Part shown: positions 1 to 9,014 of the stretch, in pieces
Numbering within the stretch: position 1 is the stretch's first letter
How the letters are laid out: every line of letters begins with the position of its first letter
Origin: Verrucomicrobiaceae bacterium
Lineage (GTDB): Bacteria > Verrucomicrobiota > Verrucomicrobiia > Verrucomicrobiales > Akkermansiaceae
NCBI GenBank assembly: GCA_027491155.1
Contig: JAIXWR010000012.1
Location: 124,001-188,000, forward strand
Length of the DNA stretch: 64,000 bases
Reading direction: 5' to 3'
Made by a program: the position numbers and the translations under genes
The notes under the pieces: model-generated
The model's database searches: none
Seen by the model: only the letters and a program-made list of their open reading frames with translations
Told to the model about the DNA's origin: nothing

Positions 1-929
1 GCCCACGAGCTCAGCGGACTCGCCGCGTTCTTATCAATGAACCCACTCAAGGCCCGCTCCAGCCGCCGATCCCGACCCTCGACATCCGCCGCCTCCGCCG
101 CCCAGCGTAGCCGCTCCAGATCGGCCGAAAGAAACGCCGTGGGATCCGCATCCGCCCGGTGGAACTCCAGCAGCGCCCGGTAAATCGCCAGCGCCCGCGC
201 TTTCGGTGAAGCCGCGTCCTTCACCTCCGGCTTCCACGCCAGGAACTCCTCCGCCGTCCCGAACACCGGCGAATCCGCCGCGATCCGGAAATCGTCCACC
301 GGCCGCGAGACCGCGACTTCCTCCGACCCGTAAAACTCCAGCGCCGTGTTCGCCACGAAGTCATACATCGTCGGCCGCAGCTCGTCACCGAGCTGCCCCG
401 CCTTCAGCAGCTCCGCGAAATCCGCGACCGGCACTTTCTTCAGCGCCTCCGCGTCCGCCAGGGACTTCTGCAGCCGCGCATCGATCTCCGACAAAATCCT
501 CGCCAGGTCCCAGGTCTCCATGTCGTCCCCCGCCGGCACCCCGGTCGAGCTGCGCTGCATGAAGCGCCATTGGTTCATCTGGTAGTAGCCGTGCATCCAC
601 TTCGCCGCCAGCGCCCGCAGCACCGGCCGCGCGCCCTCCGGCACCGCATCGATCGCCGCCTCCAGCTTCTGGATCGGCACGGCCTCCCCCTCGATCTGCG
701 CCTCCATCGCGATCCTCGACGCCAGCGCCCGCGTTCCCTCCGCCCAGGACCCGTCCGCGAACGCTGCCTTCTCGATCGCCGAAAGAAGCTCCATCACCGT
801 CTTCGGTTGGTCCTTCTGCCGCGCCTCGTCCACTTTTTTCCATTCCGCATCCCGCGGTCCCGCCATCGCCGCCCCCAGGCAAACAAGCCCCGTCACCACC
901 ACCCGGACAAGAGATCGAAACGCGTTCAT
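1..929 (-). CDS. Alpha-2-macroglobulin family protein, N-terminal part (runs off left edge)
   Basis: About 309 codons are present, starting with ATG at 929 and open to the left edge. Residues 1-23 form a signal peptide (basic start, then a Val/Leu/Gly-rich core ending AMA-G). The helical region that follows has a 'W..V......PKTV.ELL..IE' segment, a 'YYQMNQWRFMQRS' segment and a 'TWDLARILSEID' segment. As I recall them, these are typical of the N-terminus of large bacterial alpha-2-macroglobulin (MG2/A2M) proteins of Bacteroidota and Verrucomicrobiota. Such proteins are secreted or periplasmic and thought to trap proteases. The MG and thioester domains would lie outside the window, so the family call rests only on the N-terminal helical region. 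It could instead be another large secreted helical protein. Confidence 0.6.
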   Translation of the reverse strand, partial: MNAFRSLVRVVVTGLVCLGAAMAGPRDAEWKKVDEARQKDQPKTVMELLSAIEKAAFADGSWAEGTRALASRIAMEAQIEGEAVPIQKLEAAIDAVPEGARPVLRALAAKWMHGYYQMNQWRFMQRSSTGVPAGDDMETWDLARILSEIDARLQKSLADAEALKKVPVADFAELLKAGQLGDELRPTMYDFVANTALEFYGSEEVAVSRPVDDFRIAADSPVFGTAEEFLAWKPEVKDAASPKARALAIYRALLEFHRADADPTAFLSADLERLRWAAEAADVEGRDRRLERALSGFIDKNAASPLSSW

Positions 930-1046
930 GGTCGTAAATTCGGATTCACCCCCCGCCGCAAAAACGGGAGGCTCCCACCCTGACACACGAAACCCGGAAT
1001 CCTTAGACAGAAATCGAAACCCTTCCGCCTTTCGTTCTTCTTCCTT

Positions 1047-1076
1047 TTGGCACTTGGAACTTCTTACTTGGCACTT
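1047..1076. repeat. Dispersed repeat, family C (copy 1)
   Basis: The 30 bases consist of TTGGCACTTGG, AACTTCTT and ACTTGGCACTTC, that is, two overlapping ACTTGGCACTT units. A near-identical copy lies at 52353-52384. This copy ends six bases before the start codon of the MmcQ/YjbR gene. Confidence 0.7.
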
Positions 1077-1081
1077 CCCCC

Positions 1082-1441
1082 ATGGACCTCCCCGACGCCA
1101 TCGCCCGTTTCCTCGCCAAGCCCGGCGCGGAAGAAACCACCCCCTTCGGCCCAGACGTCCTCGTCTACAAGGTCGCCGGCAAGATGTTCGCCCTCGCCGT
1201 GCCCGACGACTTCCCTTCACGCATCAACCTGAAGTGCGATCCCGACCGCTCCGAACTTCTCCGCGCCGAGCACCCCGCCATCACGCCCGGCTACCACATG
1301 AGCAAGCGCCACTGGAACACGGTCGTGCTCGACGGCTCCGTCCCTTCCGCTCTCATCCGCGAACTCATCGACCACTCCTACAACCTCGTCGTCGCCGGAT
1401 TGACGAAAGCGGAGCGCGCAAAGCTCGACTCGTCCCGCTGA
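1082..1441 (+). CDS. MmcQ/YjbR family protein
   Basis: 119 residues, the usual size for the MmcQ/YjbR (CyaY-like fold) family. The segment 'VLVYKVAGKMFALAVPDD' (residues 27-44) is followed by 'INLKCDPDRSELLR', then 'GYHMSKRHWNTVVLDGSVP' near residues 70-88, and a C-terminal helix with 'LIDHSYNLVVAGLTK'. These are the typical conserved blocks of the family. Members have a double-wing fold and have been called DNA-binding, but their role is poorly known. No signal peptide is present, so it is cytosolic. Start ATG 1082 fits the family N-terminus. It precedes the secreted protein at 1480 on the same strand by 38 bases. Confidence 0.85.
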   Translation: MDLPDAIARFLAKPGAEETTPFGPDVLVYKVAGKMFALAVPDDFPSRINLKCDPDRSELLRAEHPAITPGYHMSKRHWNTVVLDGSVPSALIRELIDHSYNLVVAGLTKAERAKLDSSR

Positions 1442-1479
1442 CAATCCCGGCCGACCCGCCGCGTAGCCTCCGCCCAACC

Positions 1480-3993
1480 GTGACCGCCCTTCTCCGACTC
1501 CTCGCATCGCTCGCCCTCGCCGCCCCCATTCACGCCCTGCCGCCCGGCGTCCCCGCCGAGCCCTTCTCGCAGGTAAAAGAATATGGATCCATGAACTGGG
1601 CGAACGGCCTGATCGCCCCGGACCTCCGCATCCAGACCTCCCGCTACCTGCTCCACTACAACCCTCGTACTTTCGGCCCGACCTCGCTGACCCCGCTGGC
1701 GGATCCCCCGACCGAAGCCGAAGCCCTCACCGCCCACATTCCGCCCGGCCCGCCGCTCGCCTTTGCCTGCACCGTCGGCGGCAACGGCACCACCGGCCCG
1801 GTCACCGCCGCCAGCGAGGACCTCCGCACCTGCCAACTCGTTGAAAGCGGCAAGTTCTTCCAACGACGCTGGCAAAGCGCCGCCCTGCCCGCCGGCATCC
1901 CCTTCGACCCCGCACGCACCGGCCTCGAAACCGCCGCCTGGCCCGACCGCATCTCCTTCGTTCTCCGCCTCACCCCGACCGCCGTCGTGAAAGAAGGCAC
2001 GCTGGCGATGAAGCTCGACCTGCCCGATGGCTTCAAGCTCCTCCCCGGCGATGGCCCCATCCGCGCCCTCGTCGCGGCCGACGGCTCCGGCTTCGTGGCG
2101 CTTCCGTCATCGCGCACCGACGCGCTCTCTCTCGACGAAGAAACCTCCACCCTCACGGCAACGAAGACGCCCACCGACTGGAAACCCGGCCAGGAAGTCT
2201 CCCTCGGCATCATCCTCCACCCCGCCGCCCGCGGCATCCCCGAGCTTCTGGCCCGGATCCTCTCCGACGAGAAGAGCACGCTCGCCGTCACCGCCACCGG
2301 CATCGAACCCGCCCTTCCGCAACTCCCCGTAACCCACGACAAGGACCCCGGTTTCCACCGCATCGTCCTCCCGAAAGGCAGCGAAGGCGACGACGGCCGG
2401 ATGCGCGCGCGGATCACCGTCAAGAACCCGCACCCCGAAGCCCGCGTGCTGCGCCTCTGCTTCGACGGCGTACCGCATTACATCCCCGGCCTCACCGCCG
2501 TGCTGCGCGACCTCGACGGCTTCCCGCTCGGCATCCCGGTCCAGCTTTCGAAAAACTGGCACGGCCCGAACCCGCCCCCCGACGGCCCCGCGGGCTTCGC
2601 CGGCTACTGGTTCCACGGCCTGACGATGCTCGCCGTGCCCCCTAACAGCACCTGGGAATTCGAGCTCATGATGACCGGCGAGAATTGGGGCGGAATCGCC
2701 GCCGCCACCCATTCGCAGCTGTCGATCATCGGCTACGGCGGCAACCAGCAGTGGGACGAAGCCGCACTCGGCAACCGCGGCGAGGCGCTCTGCTACGACA
2801 TGGACCACGTGCTCACCGACAACGATTTCACCGACTCCCGCCCCTTCCACGCCATCGACACCAAGGGCAAGCGCAACTGGGGCATCAACGCCGGGGGCGG
2901 CTCCGTCCTCCGCTACACCGATGCCGCCGGCACCGTCCGCCGCCACGCCTCGATGCGCGTCCGCTATCTCCGCCAGTGCCCCGTTCTAACAGAAGCGATC
3001 TTCGCCGGCCGCACCGATGACGGCGCGATGGACTTCAGCTTCAGCGCCGGTCTTCCCCGCGCCGACGATGCCACCCGCGGCCTCCACCGCATCCGCATCG
3101 ACGTGAAGAAGGACACGCCCTTCCGCCGCCTCGTCTTCTATCAGCAGGCCGGCGACACCTATTCCTACAATCAAGGCGACACCCTCGCCTTCGGCCACGC
3201 CGGCCGGCCGACGCCCGTCCGCCAGTGGAAAGCCTCCGGCAAACCCGGCGAGATCACCGGCGAAGCGATCCCCCTCGAAGGCCCTTCACCCTGGGCCGCC
3301 GTCACGAATGCCGGCCCCGAGAAGGAATACCGCCCCGCCAACCACGGCTTCATCATCCGCTCGTGGAAAGCCCGGCTCGATGGACGCGATGCCCCGACAC
3401 CCTACCTCCAGGAACGCCGCAATGCCGCGAACGTTTCCATCCTCGAACTCGTCCCGCCGCCCGGCATCACCCGGCTCAAGGCAGGCGACTTCGTCGAGAT
3501 CGACCTCGTCCGCCTCTACGTCCCGCGCTCCCTCGACAACTACGGCGGCAAGAACGAGCACTTCCGCCAGGCCCTCCGCGACTACGACAACGATCCCCGC
3601 ATGATCCTCCGCGAGGCCGCCGGGAATCACATCACCCTCACGCCAGGCACCGGCACCCTCGAACGCCTCCACCCGCCGCAAATCCGTGCCGCCTCGAACC
3701 GCGCCGCCTTCACCCTCCGCGGCGGTCTGGGAGCCGTGCCCGTCACATTCACCGGCCTCACCGACTACCGTCATCCGCTGCTCGAACAGAAGGTCGGCGA
3801 CGCCTGGCAAAAGATCGACCAATCCGTCGCCGGCAACGACTTCTGGCAATGCGACTTCAACCCCGCCACCGGCACCTGGGAGATCACCTTCACGATCCTT
3901 CCCGACGGCGGCTACCAAACCGTCGAGTCCCTGATCCAGGACCCGCGGACCCGCGAGTTCCGCTTCCAGGTCGGCACACTGCCGGAGAAATAA
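1480..3993 (+). CDS. Secreted protein of unknown function, 837 aa
   Basis: I do not recognise a family. The chosen GTG start at 1480 gives a clean signal peptide (TALLRLLASLALAAPIHA), whereas the reading frame continues upstream without a plausible start. The mature part is rich in beta-strand-like, aromatic and Gly/Pro segments, including 'YWFHGLTMLAVPPNSTWEFELMM' split by loops, 'YDMDHVLTDNDF', and a C-terminal 'DGGYQTVESLIQDPRTREF'. No membrane anchor, heme motif or catalytic signature is visible. The layout suggests an extracellular or periplasmic beta-rich protein, perhaps carbohydrate-active, but that is inference. Its 3' end converges with the ABC ATPase with only 6 bases between the two stops. 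Confidence 0.7.
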   Translation: MTALLRLLASLALAAPIHALPPGVPAEPFSQVKEYGSMNWANGLIAPDLRIQTSRYLLHYNPRTFGPTSLTPLADPPTEAEALTAHIPPGPPLAFACTVGGNGTTGPVTAASEDLRTCQLVESGKFFQRRWQSAALPAGIPFDPARTGLETAAWPDRISFVLRLTPTAVVKEGTLAMKLDLPDGFKLLPGDGPIRALVAADGSGFVALPSSRTDALSLDEETSTLTATKTPTDWKPGQEVSLGIILHPAARGIPELLARILSDEKSTLAVTATGIEPALPQLPVTHDKDPGFHRIVLPKGSEGDDGRMRARITVKNPHPEARVLRLCFDGVPHYIPGLTAVLRDLDGFPLGIPVQLSKNWHGPNPPPDGPAGFAGYWFHGLTMLAVPPNSTWEFELMMTGENWGGIAAATHSQLSIIGYGGNQQWDEAALGNRGEALCYDMDHVLTDNDFTDSRPFHAIDTKGKRNWGINAGGGSVLRYTDAAGTVRRHASMRVRYLRQCPVLTEAIFAGRTDDGAMDFSFSAGLPRADDATRGLHRIRIDVKKDTPFRRLVFYQQAGDTYSYNQGDTLAFGHAGRPTPVRQWKASGKPGEITGEAIPLEGPSPWAAVTNAGPEKEYRPANHGFIIRSWKARLDGRDAPTPYLQERRNAANVSILELVPPPGITRLKAGDFVEIDLVRLYVPRSLDNYGGKNEHFRQALRDYDNDPRMILREAAGNHITLTPGTGTLERLHPPQIRAASNRAAFTLRGGLGAVPVTFTGLTDYRHPLLEQKVGDAWQKIDQSVAGNDFWQCDFNPATGTWEITFTILPDGGYQTVESLIQDPRTREFRFQVGTLPEK

Positions 3994-3999
3994 CCTTCG

Positions 4000-4818
4000 T
4001 CACCGCGGCCGCACCTCGCACCAGCCGCTGCTCCACGACACCCGCAACGGCAGCCCGAACAACTCGCCCAGCCCGCGCGCTTCGAGCACCTTTCGCTTCG
4101 GTCCGTCGGCACGCACCCGGCCCTTTTCTAACAGAATCACCCGCCCGACCTCCGGCGGAATCTCGCCCGGATGATGGGTCACCAGCACCAGCGTGTGGCC
4201 GTGGGCCGCCAGCTCGCGCATCACCGCCGTCAGCCCCAGCGCCGCGGAGAAATCCAGCGCCGTCGACGGCTCGTCGAGCACCAGCACCGGCGGATCGTGG
4301 ACCAGCGCCCTTGCGATGAGAAACCTCCGCCGCTCGCCCGATGACAGCGTGCCGAAGTCCCGCTCCGCCAAACCCATCACGCCCAACCGCTGCATCACCT
4401 CCTCCGCCTTCGCCTTGTCCTTCGCGCTGAACCGCATGTCCCTCGTCCGACCGAAAGCCCCGCGCAGCGAACTCAGCACCACGTCGCCCGCCTGCTCTTC
4501 CGGATGAAAGCGCGCCACGTCCTCCGGCATCACCACGCCGATCTTGTGCCGCAGTTCCTCCAGCGACCACAGGTCCTCGCCGAACAGTCGGCAGCTCGTT
4601 CCTTCGTTCGCCGCCGCCCGCACCTCGCCGGTCAGCAGCTTCAGCAGCGTGCTCTTCCCCGCCCCGTTCGGCCCCAGGATCGCCACGCTCTCGCCATGCC
4701 GCAGCGCCAGCGAGAAATCCCGCAGCGCCACCGTGTCGCCCCGCCACACCGTCGCGTTCCGGATCTCGAAAAAGCACTCGTCCTGCACGTCCCGATGCCG
4801 CCGCGACTCCGCCCCCAT
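4000..4818 (-). CDS. ABC transporter ATP-binding protein (orphan, ModF/YlmA-like)
   Basis: 272 residues with a full nucleotide-binding domain: Walker A GPNGAGKST (49-57), signature LSSGE (158-162), Walker B VLVLDEP (178-184) and the switch histidine in 'VTHH' (about 215). The 'GTLSSGERRRFLIARAL' layout resembles the ModF/PhrA/YlmA group of soluble ABC ATPases. No permease or binding-protein gene is adjacent, so either the partner is elsewhere or the protein does not work in transport. It is transcribed towards the secreted protein at 1480-3993 and divergently from the esterase at 4899. Confidence 0.85.
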   Translation of the reverse strand: MGAESRRHRDVQDECFFEIRNATVWRGDTVALRDFSLALRHGESVAILGPNGAGKSTLLKLLTGEVRAAANEGTSCRLFGEDLWSLEELRHKIGVVMPEDVARFHPEEQAGDVVLSSLRGAFGRTRDMRFSAKDKAKAEEVMQRLGVMGLAERDFGTLSSGERRRFLIARALVHDPPVLVLDEPSTALDFSAALGLTAVMRELAAHGHTLVLVTHHPGEIPPEVGRVILLEKGRVRADGPKRKVLEARGLGELFGLPLRVSWSSGWCEVRPR

Positions 4819-4898
4819 GGCCAGCTTTTTCCGCGGTCGACGGTCACGCGAGACGCCGCCCGAAATAGATCATGCCTCAGCTCTCGTAAGTCTTCTCC

Positions 4899-6044
4899 AT
4901 GAACCCCTCGCCGCTCTCCCTCCTTCAGCTCGGCCTGCTTTCGGGCATCACCATCGCCGAGGACTTGAAACTCCCCGACCCGCTCGCCGATGCTTCCGGC
5001 AAGCCGGCCGAAAGCGCGGAGGCATGGGAGCGCGAGGTCCGGCCGTTGGCCTTGGAGAAATTCCGAGAGCACGTTTACGGCCGCAACCCGGTCGGCAAGC
5101 CCGGCGACCTGAAGTGGACCCGCCAGGTCCTCGAAGTCGCCGGCGTGAAAGACCAGGTCATCGAAGGCCATGTCACCTTCTCCGGCCCCGGCGGCGCGGG
5201 AAAAATCCGCGTGCTGATGGTCATCCCCGCCGCCGCGAAAGGTCCGGTCCCGCTCTTCCTGCTGATCAACAACCGCGGTCCCGAACTCGCCGACCTCACG
5301 AAACCCAACGGCTTCTGGCCCGCGCTTGAAATTACCCGCCGCGGGTTCGCCACCGCCATCTTCCAGGTCGCCGACATCGACCCCGATAAAAGCGAGGGAT
5401 TCAAGGACGGCGTCCATGCGATCTTCGACACCGCCCCGCGCGGCCCCGATGCCTGGGGCACCATCGCCGCCTGGGCCTGGGGGGCCAGCCGGGTGATCGA
5501 TGCCCTCGAAAAGGAACCCACCCTCGACGCCCGCCGGATCGCCGTGGTCGGGCATTCCCGCGGCGGCAAGACCGCCCTCTGGTGCGGTGCCCAGGACCCG
5601 CGGGTCGCACTGGTCGTCTCTAACAATTCCGGCTGCACCGGCGCCGCGCTTTCCCGCCGCAAGCAGGGCGAACAGCTCGCCGACATCAACCGCAACTTCC
5701 CCCACTGGTTCTGCGAAAACTACAAGCGCTACAACGGCAAGGAGGAGACCTTGCCGGTCGACCAGCACCAGCTCGTCGGCTTGATCGCCCCGCGCCTCGC
5801 CTACGTCGCCAGCGCCGCGGACGACGCCTGGGCGGACCCGGAGGGCGAGTTCCTCTCCTGCGTCCACGCCGGCCCGGTCTACAGGCTCCACGGCAAGACC
5901 GGCCTCGAAGCCGGCACGATGCCAAAGCCCGGCGGCAAGCTCCACGCCGGCTCGATCGGCTACCACCTCCGCCCCGGCAAGCACGACCTGACCCTCACCG
6001 ACTGGCAACACTTCATGGACTTCGCGAACCGCCACTGGCGATGA
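4899..6044 (+). CDS. CE15-like glucuronoyl esterase / acetylxylan esterase-type alpha/beta hydrolase
   Basis: 381 residues with an alpha/beta-hydrolase core. The nucleophile elbow GHSRGG places Ser220 followed by the Arg typical of CE15. It is followed by 'SNNSGCTGAALSRR' (241-254), 'FPHWFCENYKRY' (267-278), an acidic loop 'ADDAWADPEGEF' (307-318) for the acid residue, and 'GKHDLTLTDWQHFMDF' with candidate catalytic His362. These blocks match bacterial CE15 enzymes, which cleave glucuronoyl ester links between lignin and xylan. The N-terminus is short (LLQLGLLSGITIA) and may be a weak signal peptide. It stands alone, with no other xylan enzyme next to it. Substrate is inferred from family only. 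Confidence 0.8.
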   Translation: MNPSPLSLLQLGLLSGITIAEDLKLPDPLADASGKPAESAEAWEREVRPLALEKFREHVYGRNPVGKPGDLKWTRQVLEVAGVKDQVIEGHVTFSGPGGAGKIRVLMVIPAAAKGPVPLFLLINNRGPELADLTKPNGFWPALEITRRGFATAIFQVADIDPDKSEGFKDGVHAIFDTAPRGPDAWGTIAAWAWGASRVIDALEKEPTLDARRIAVVGHSRGGKTALWCGAQDPRVALVVSNNSGCTGAALSRRKQGEQLADINRNFPHWFCENYKRYNGKEETLPVDQHQLVGLIAPRLAYVASAADDAWADPEGEFLSCVHAGPVYRLHGKTGLEAGTMPKPGGKLHAGSIGYHLRPGKHDLTLTDWQHFMDFANRHWR

Positions 6045-6059
6045 CGCGCCCGCCGGCCC

Positions 6060-8165
6060 TCACTCCGGCAGCGCGAAGGCCACGTAGGCGTCACCGCTCT
6101 TCGTCCCGATCTTTCCGCCGCCGCAGGCGATCACCACGTACTGCCGCCCCTTCACCGAATACACCGCGGGCGTCGCATAGCCCGCGGCGGGCAGCTTCGC
6201 TTTCCAAAGCTCCTTGCCGGTCTTGCGATCGAAGGCGCGGAGATGCTCGTCGCGGCTCGCCGCGATGAAGACCAGCCCGCCGGCCGTCACCACCGGGCCG
6301 CCGTAGTTCTCGGTGCCGGTCTTGGGAATCCCCCGCGCGGTCAGCTCCGGATACTCGCCGAGCGGGACGCTCCAGCGGTACTCGCCGGTGTTGAGATCGA
6401 TCGCGTGCAGCGTCCCCCACGGCGGTTTCACCGCAGGGTAGCCGTCGGGATCGAGCCAGCGGTTGTAGCCGGTGGTCGTGTAAGGGATCGCCCCGAAATC
6501 CCCTTCCCCGCCGGGCTCCACCTTGCGGCCGGGATCGTTGGCGGCCTCGCCGAACAGGTGATCGGTCACCATCCGCCGCTGCGCCTCTGTTAGAAAGGCG
6601 AAGGACGGCATCACTCCCCGGCCCGTCCCTAACAGCGCGACGACGTCCTCCTTCTTGAGCCGCTCCGCCGCGGAGGAAAGATCCGGGACGTTCTGCGCCG
6701 GATTGCCTTTCCGGTCGACCCCGTGGCAAGCCGCACAGAGCTGGGCGTAGATCGCCGCGCCGCTCGACGCCCCTTCCGCCTTGGCCGGGACCATGGTCAG
6801 GATCCACGGCATCTCGTTGGCATTGACGTAAAGCACGCCGTCGGGATCCGCCGCCGCGCCGCCCCACTCCGCGCCGCCGTCGAAGCCGGGGAAAATGATC
6901 GTTCCCCGCTCGCTCGGCGGGTCGAAGGGAACGTGGGGCCTCACCTGGTTGAAGCGCTCGAGCACGGTCTTCGCCGACGCTTCGGAGATATCCGTGATCT
7001 GATCCCGCGAGAACACCTGCCGCGCGAAAGGCGCCGGCTTCAGAGGAAAGGGCTGCGTCGGCCATGCGGACTCGCCCGGCAGGTCGGAGGGTGGCACCGG
7101 CCTTTCCTCGATCGGGAACAGCGGCTTGCCGGTCGCCCGCTCGAACACGAAGACGTGCCCCGACTTGGTCACCTGCGCCACCGCGTCGATCTTCCTGCCG
7201 CCGTGCGTCACCGTCACCAGGTTCGGCGGGGCCGGCAGGTCGCGGTCCCACAGGTCGTGGTGGACGAACTGGAAATGCCAGACCCGCTTCCCGGTCTTGG
7301 CATCGAGCGCGATCAGGCAGTTCGCGTAAAGGTTCTGCCCCGTGCGATCGCCACCCCAGAAATCGAAGGCTGCCGAGCCGGTCGGGCAGAAGACCAGCCC
7401 CCGTGCCTCGTCGAGCGCGAAGCCGGTCCAGACGTTCGCCCCGCCGACCGACTTCCAGGCTTCCGGCGGCCAGGTCTCGTGCCCCGGCTCGCCGGGCTGC
7501 GGGATGGTGTTGAAGCGCCACACCAGCTCGCCGGTCCGCACGTTGTAGGCGCGGATCGCCCCCGGTGCCGCCGGTGCCGGACCTTCGCCCAGACGCATGC
7601 CCATGATCAGCAGGTCGCCGAAGACCACGCCGGGCGTGTTCGCCGTCAGATGGAGATTCGCCGCATCCCGCCCCAGGCCCTCCTTCAAGTCCACGCTCCC
7701 CTGCTTGCCGAAGTTCGCGATCCGCTTGCCGCTCCGCGCATCGATCGCATGGAGGAAGCGGTCGTTCGCATAAAGGATCCGCGCCTCGTCGCCCGTTCCC
7801 CAGTAAACCAGCCCCCGGTTCACCCCGCTTTTCGGCAGTCCCTCCTTCGCCGGATCGAAGCGCCATTTCTCGGTCCCCGTGGCGGCGTCCAGCGCGAAGA
7901 GCTGGAAATCCGGCGAGGTCCCGAACAGCACGCCGCCGACCACCAGCGGGTTGCACTGGATCTGCGAGCGGTTCTGGCCGTCCGCCCCGCCCGACGCGAA
8001 GCTCCAAACCTGCTTCAGGGAGGCCACGTTCGCCGGCGTGATCTGCTCCAGCGGGGAATACTGGCCGCTCGCCTTGTCTCCCAGATACACGGGCCAGTCG
8101 ACATCCGCCGCATGGATCGCGACGGGAGCAAGGAGGCAAAGCCATGGGATGAGGATCGGTCGCAC
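6060..8165 (-). CDS. PQQ-dependent dehydrogenase with inserted cytochrome c domain
   Basis: 701 residues from a GTG start at 8165, chosen because it places a signal peptide (LIPWLCLLAPVAIHA) at the N-terminus; the frame is open further upstream to 8336. Quinoprotein beta-propeller repeats begin at 'WPVYLGDKASGQYSPLEQI' (24-42) with repeated 'ALDAATGTEKWRF'-type blades. A heme c site CAACH lies at 477-481, with a possible distal Met519 in 'VMPSF', inside the propeller sequence before the last blades. This matches periplasmic PQQ dehydrogenases that oxidise sugars or alcohols and pass electrons to the heme. Substrate is unknown. No pqq biosynthesis genes are in the window. It converges with the esterase at 6044. 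Confidence 0.88.
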   Translation of the reverse strand: MRPILIPWLCLLAPVAIHAADVDWPVYLGDKASGQYSPLEQITPANVASLKQVWSFASGGADGQNRSQIQCNPLVVGGVLFGTSPDFQLFALDAATGTEKWRFDPAKEGLPKSGVNRGLVYWGTGDEARILYANDRFLHAIDARSGKRIANFGKQGSVDLKEGLGRDAANLHLTANTPGVVFGDLLIMGMRLGEGPAPAAPGAIRAYNVRTGELVWRFNTIPQPGEPGHETWPPEAWKSVGGANVWTGFALDEARGLVFCPTGSAAFDFWGGDRTGQNLYANCLIALDAKTGKRVWHFQFVHHDLWDRDLPAPPNLVTVTHGGRKIDAVAQVTKSGHVFVFERATGKPLFPIEERPVPPSDLPGESAWPTQPFPLKPAPFARQVFSRDQITDISEASAKTVLERFNQVRPHVPFDPPSERGTIIFPGFDGGAEWGGAAADPDGVLYVNANEMPWILTMVPAKAEGASSGAAIYAQLCAACHGVDRKGNPAQNVPDLSSAAERLKKEDVVALLGTGRGVMPSFAFLTEAQRRMVTDHLFGEAANDPGRKVEPGGEGDFGAIPYTTTGYNRWLDPDGYPAVKPPWGTLHAIDLNTGEYRWSVPLGEYPELTARGIPKTGTENYGGPVVTAGGLVFIAASRDEHLRAFDRKTGKELWKAKLPAAGYATPAVYSVKGRQYVVIACGGGKIGTKSGDAYVAFALPE

Positions 8166-8336
8166 GCGCTTTAAACGCGGCCAATCCGGCGAAAATCGCA
8201 GCACTTCGCAAGAAAGCCCGCCGGCTACCGGGGCCGCCGCGACTCCCTTGGCTCCGTCCCGGATGGCCGCCGCTCCGTCGCGATGACACAGGACGCGGGT
8301 CCTGACAAAAGATCGGCATGCCCGATGCTTTATCAT

Positions 8337-8358
8337 TCAAACATGTCTTTTTGTTTGA
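8337..8358. promoter_or_regulatory. AT-rich palindrome in the divergent intergenic region (possible operator)
   Basis: TCAAACA at 8337-8343 and TGTTTGA at 8352-8358 form a perfect 7-bp inverted repeat around an 8-base T-rich spacer. It sits in the 271-base gap between the PQQ dehydrogenase (leftward) and the small membrane protein (rightward), in unusually AT-rich DNA for this window. An operator or promoter role is inference. The rest of the gap shows no gene. Confidence 0.3.
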
Positions 8359-8436
8359 TCGGCCCCTGACAGCGACCCATGCTCGCCCCTCCCGCGGGAG
8401 CCGTTCGATGAGCTACCTCCTATCTCGGTTCAACCC

Positions 8437-8841
8437 ATGCATCATCCGAGGCACGCCTACACGATCCGGAACCTTCGGGCTGCCGCTTTGTTGCTTTGCC
8501 TCAAGCGCATCCTCATCGCCGCTTCGGTCGTGATCCTCGCGATCGCGCTGTTCGAGCATGACAAACGGCTTTCCCTGATCAGCCTCGCCGCGCTCGGGGC
8601 GGCCCTTTTCTTTGCTTTCGTGCAATGGATCTTCGCTTCGAGCGCCCGTTGCCCCTTGTGCATGATGCCGGTCCTTTCCCGCAAGGGCTGCTCGACCCAC
8701 CGCCATGCACGGCAGTTTCTCGGCAGCCTCCGGCTCCGCGTGGCACTGTCGATCCTCTTCAAGGGCTGCTTCCATTGTCCCTATTGCAACGAGCCGACCG
8801 TCCTCCGGCTCAAGGCGATCCCCCGGAAGACTTCGCGCTGA
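8437..8841 (+). CDS. Small membrane protein with CxxC zinc-binding-type motifs
   Basis: 134 residues, family not recognised. Two hydrophobic helices lie at about 23-40 and 45-66. A cytosolic- or periplasmic-facing Cys-rich tail follows, with CPLC at 72-75, Cys85, and CFHCPYC at 111-117, suggesting a zinc ribbon after two membrane passes. Codon use resembles neighbouring genes. Nothing in the neighbourhood assigns a role. Confidence 0.65.
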   Translation: MHHPRHAYTIRNLRAAALLLCLKRILIAASVVILAIALFEHDKRLSLISLAALGAALFFAFVQWIFASSARCPLCMMPVLSRKGCSTHRHARQFLGSLRLRVALSILFKGCFHCPYCNEPTVLRLKAIPRKTSR

Positions 8842-9014
8842 GAGTTGGCGCTCGGGCTGGAAGGCGGGCATCCGGTCACCCCGAGCGATGGCCGCCGCTC
8901 CGCCTCCGGCCCGCCTGCCGCTTCGTCGAAAGAGCCGGCCGCCCCGCCGGGTATGATCCGGGTTGCCGCGGAACCTGCGGCGATTCCCCGAACCAACCCC
9001 GGAAAACCCACGCC

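Noticed and set aside
928-1479. Open extension upstream of the secreted protein at 1480
   Set aside because: Composition is Arg/His/Pro-rich shadow sequence overlapping the MmcQ/YjbR gene, and the signal peptide starts at GTG 1480.
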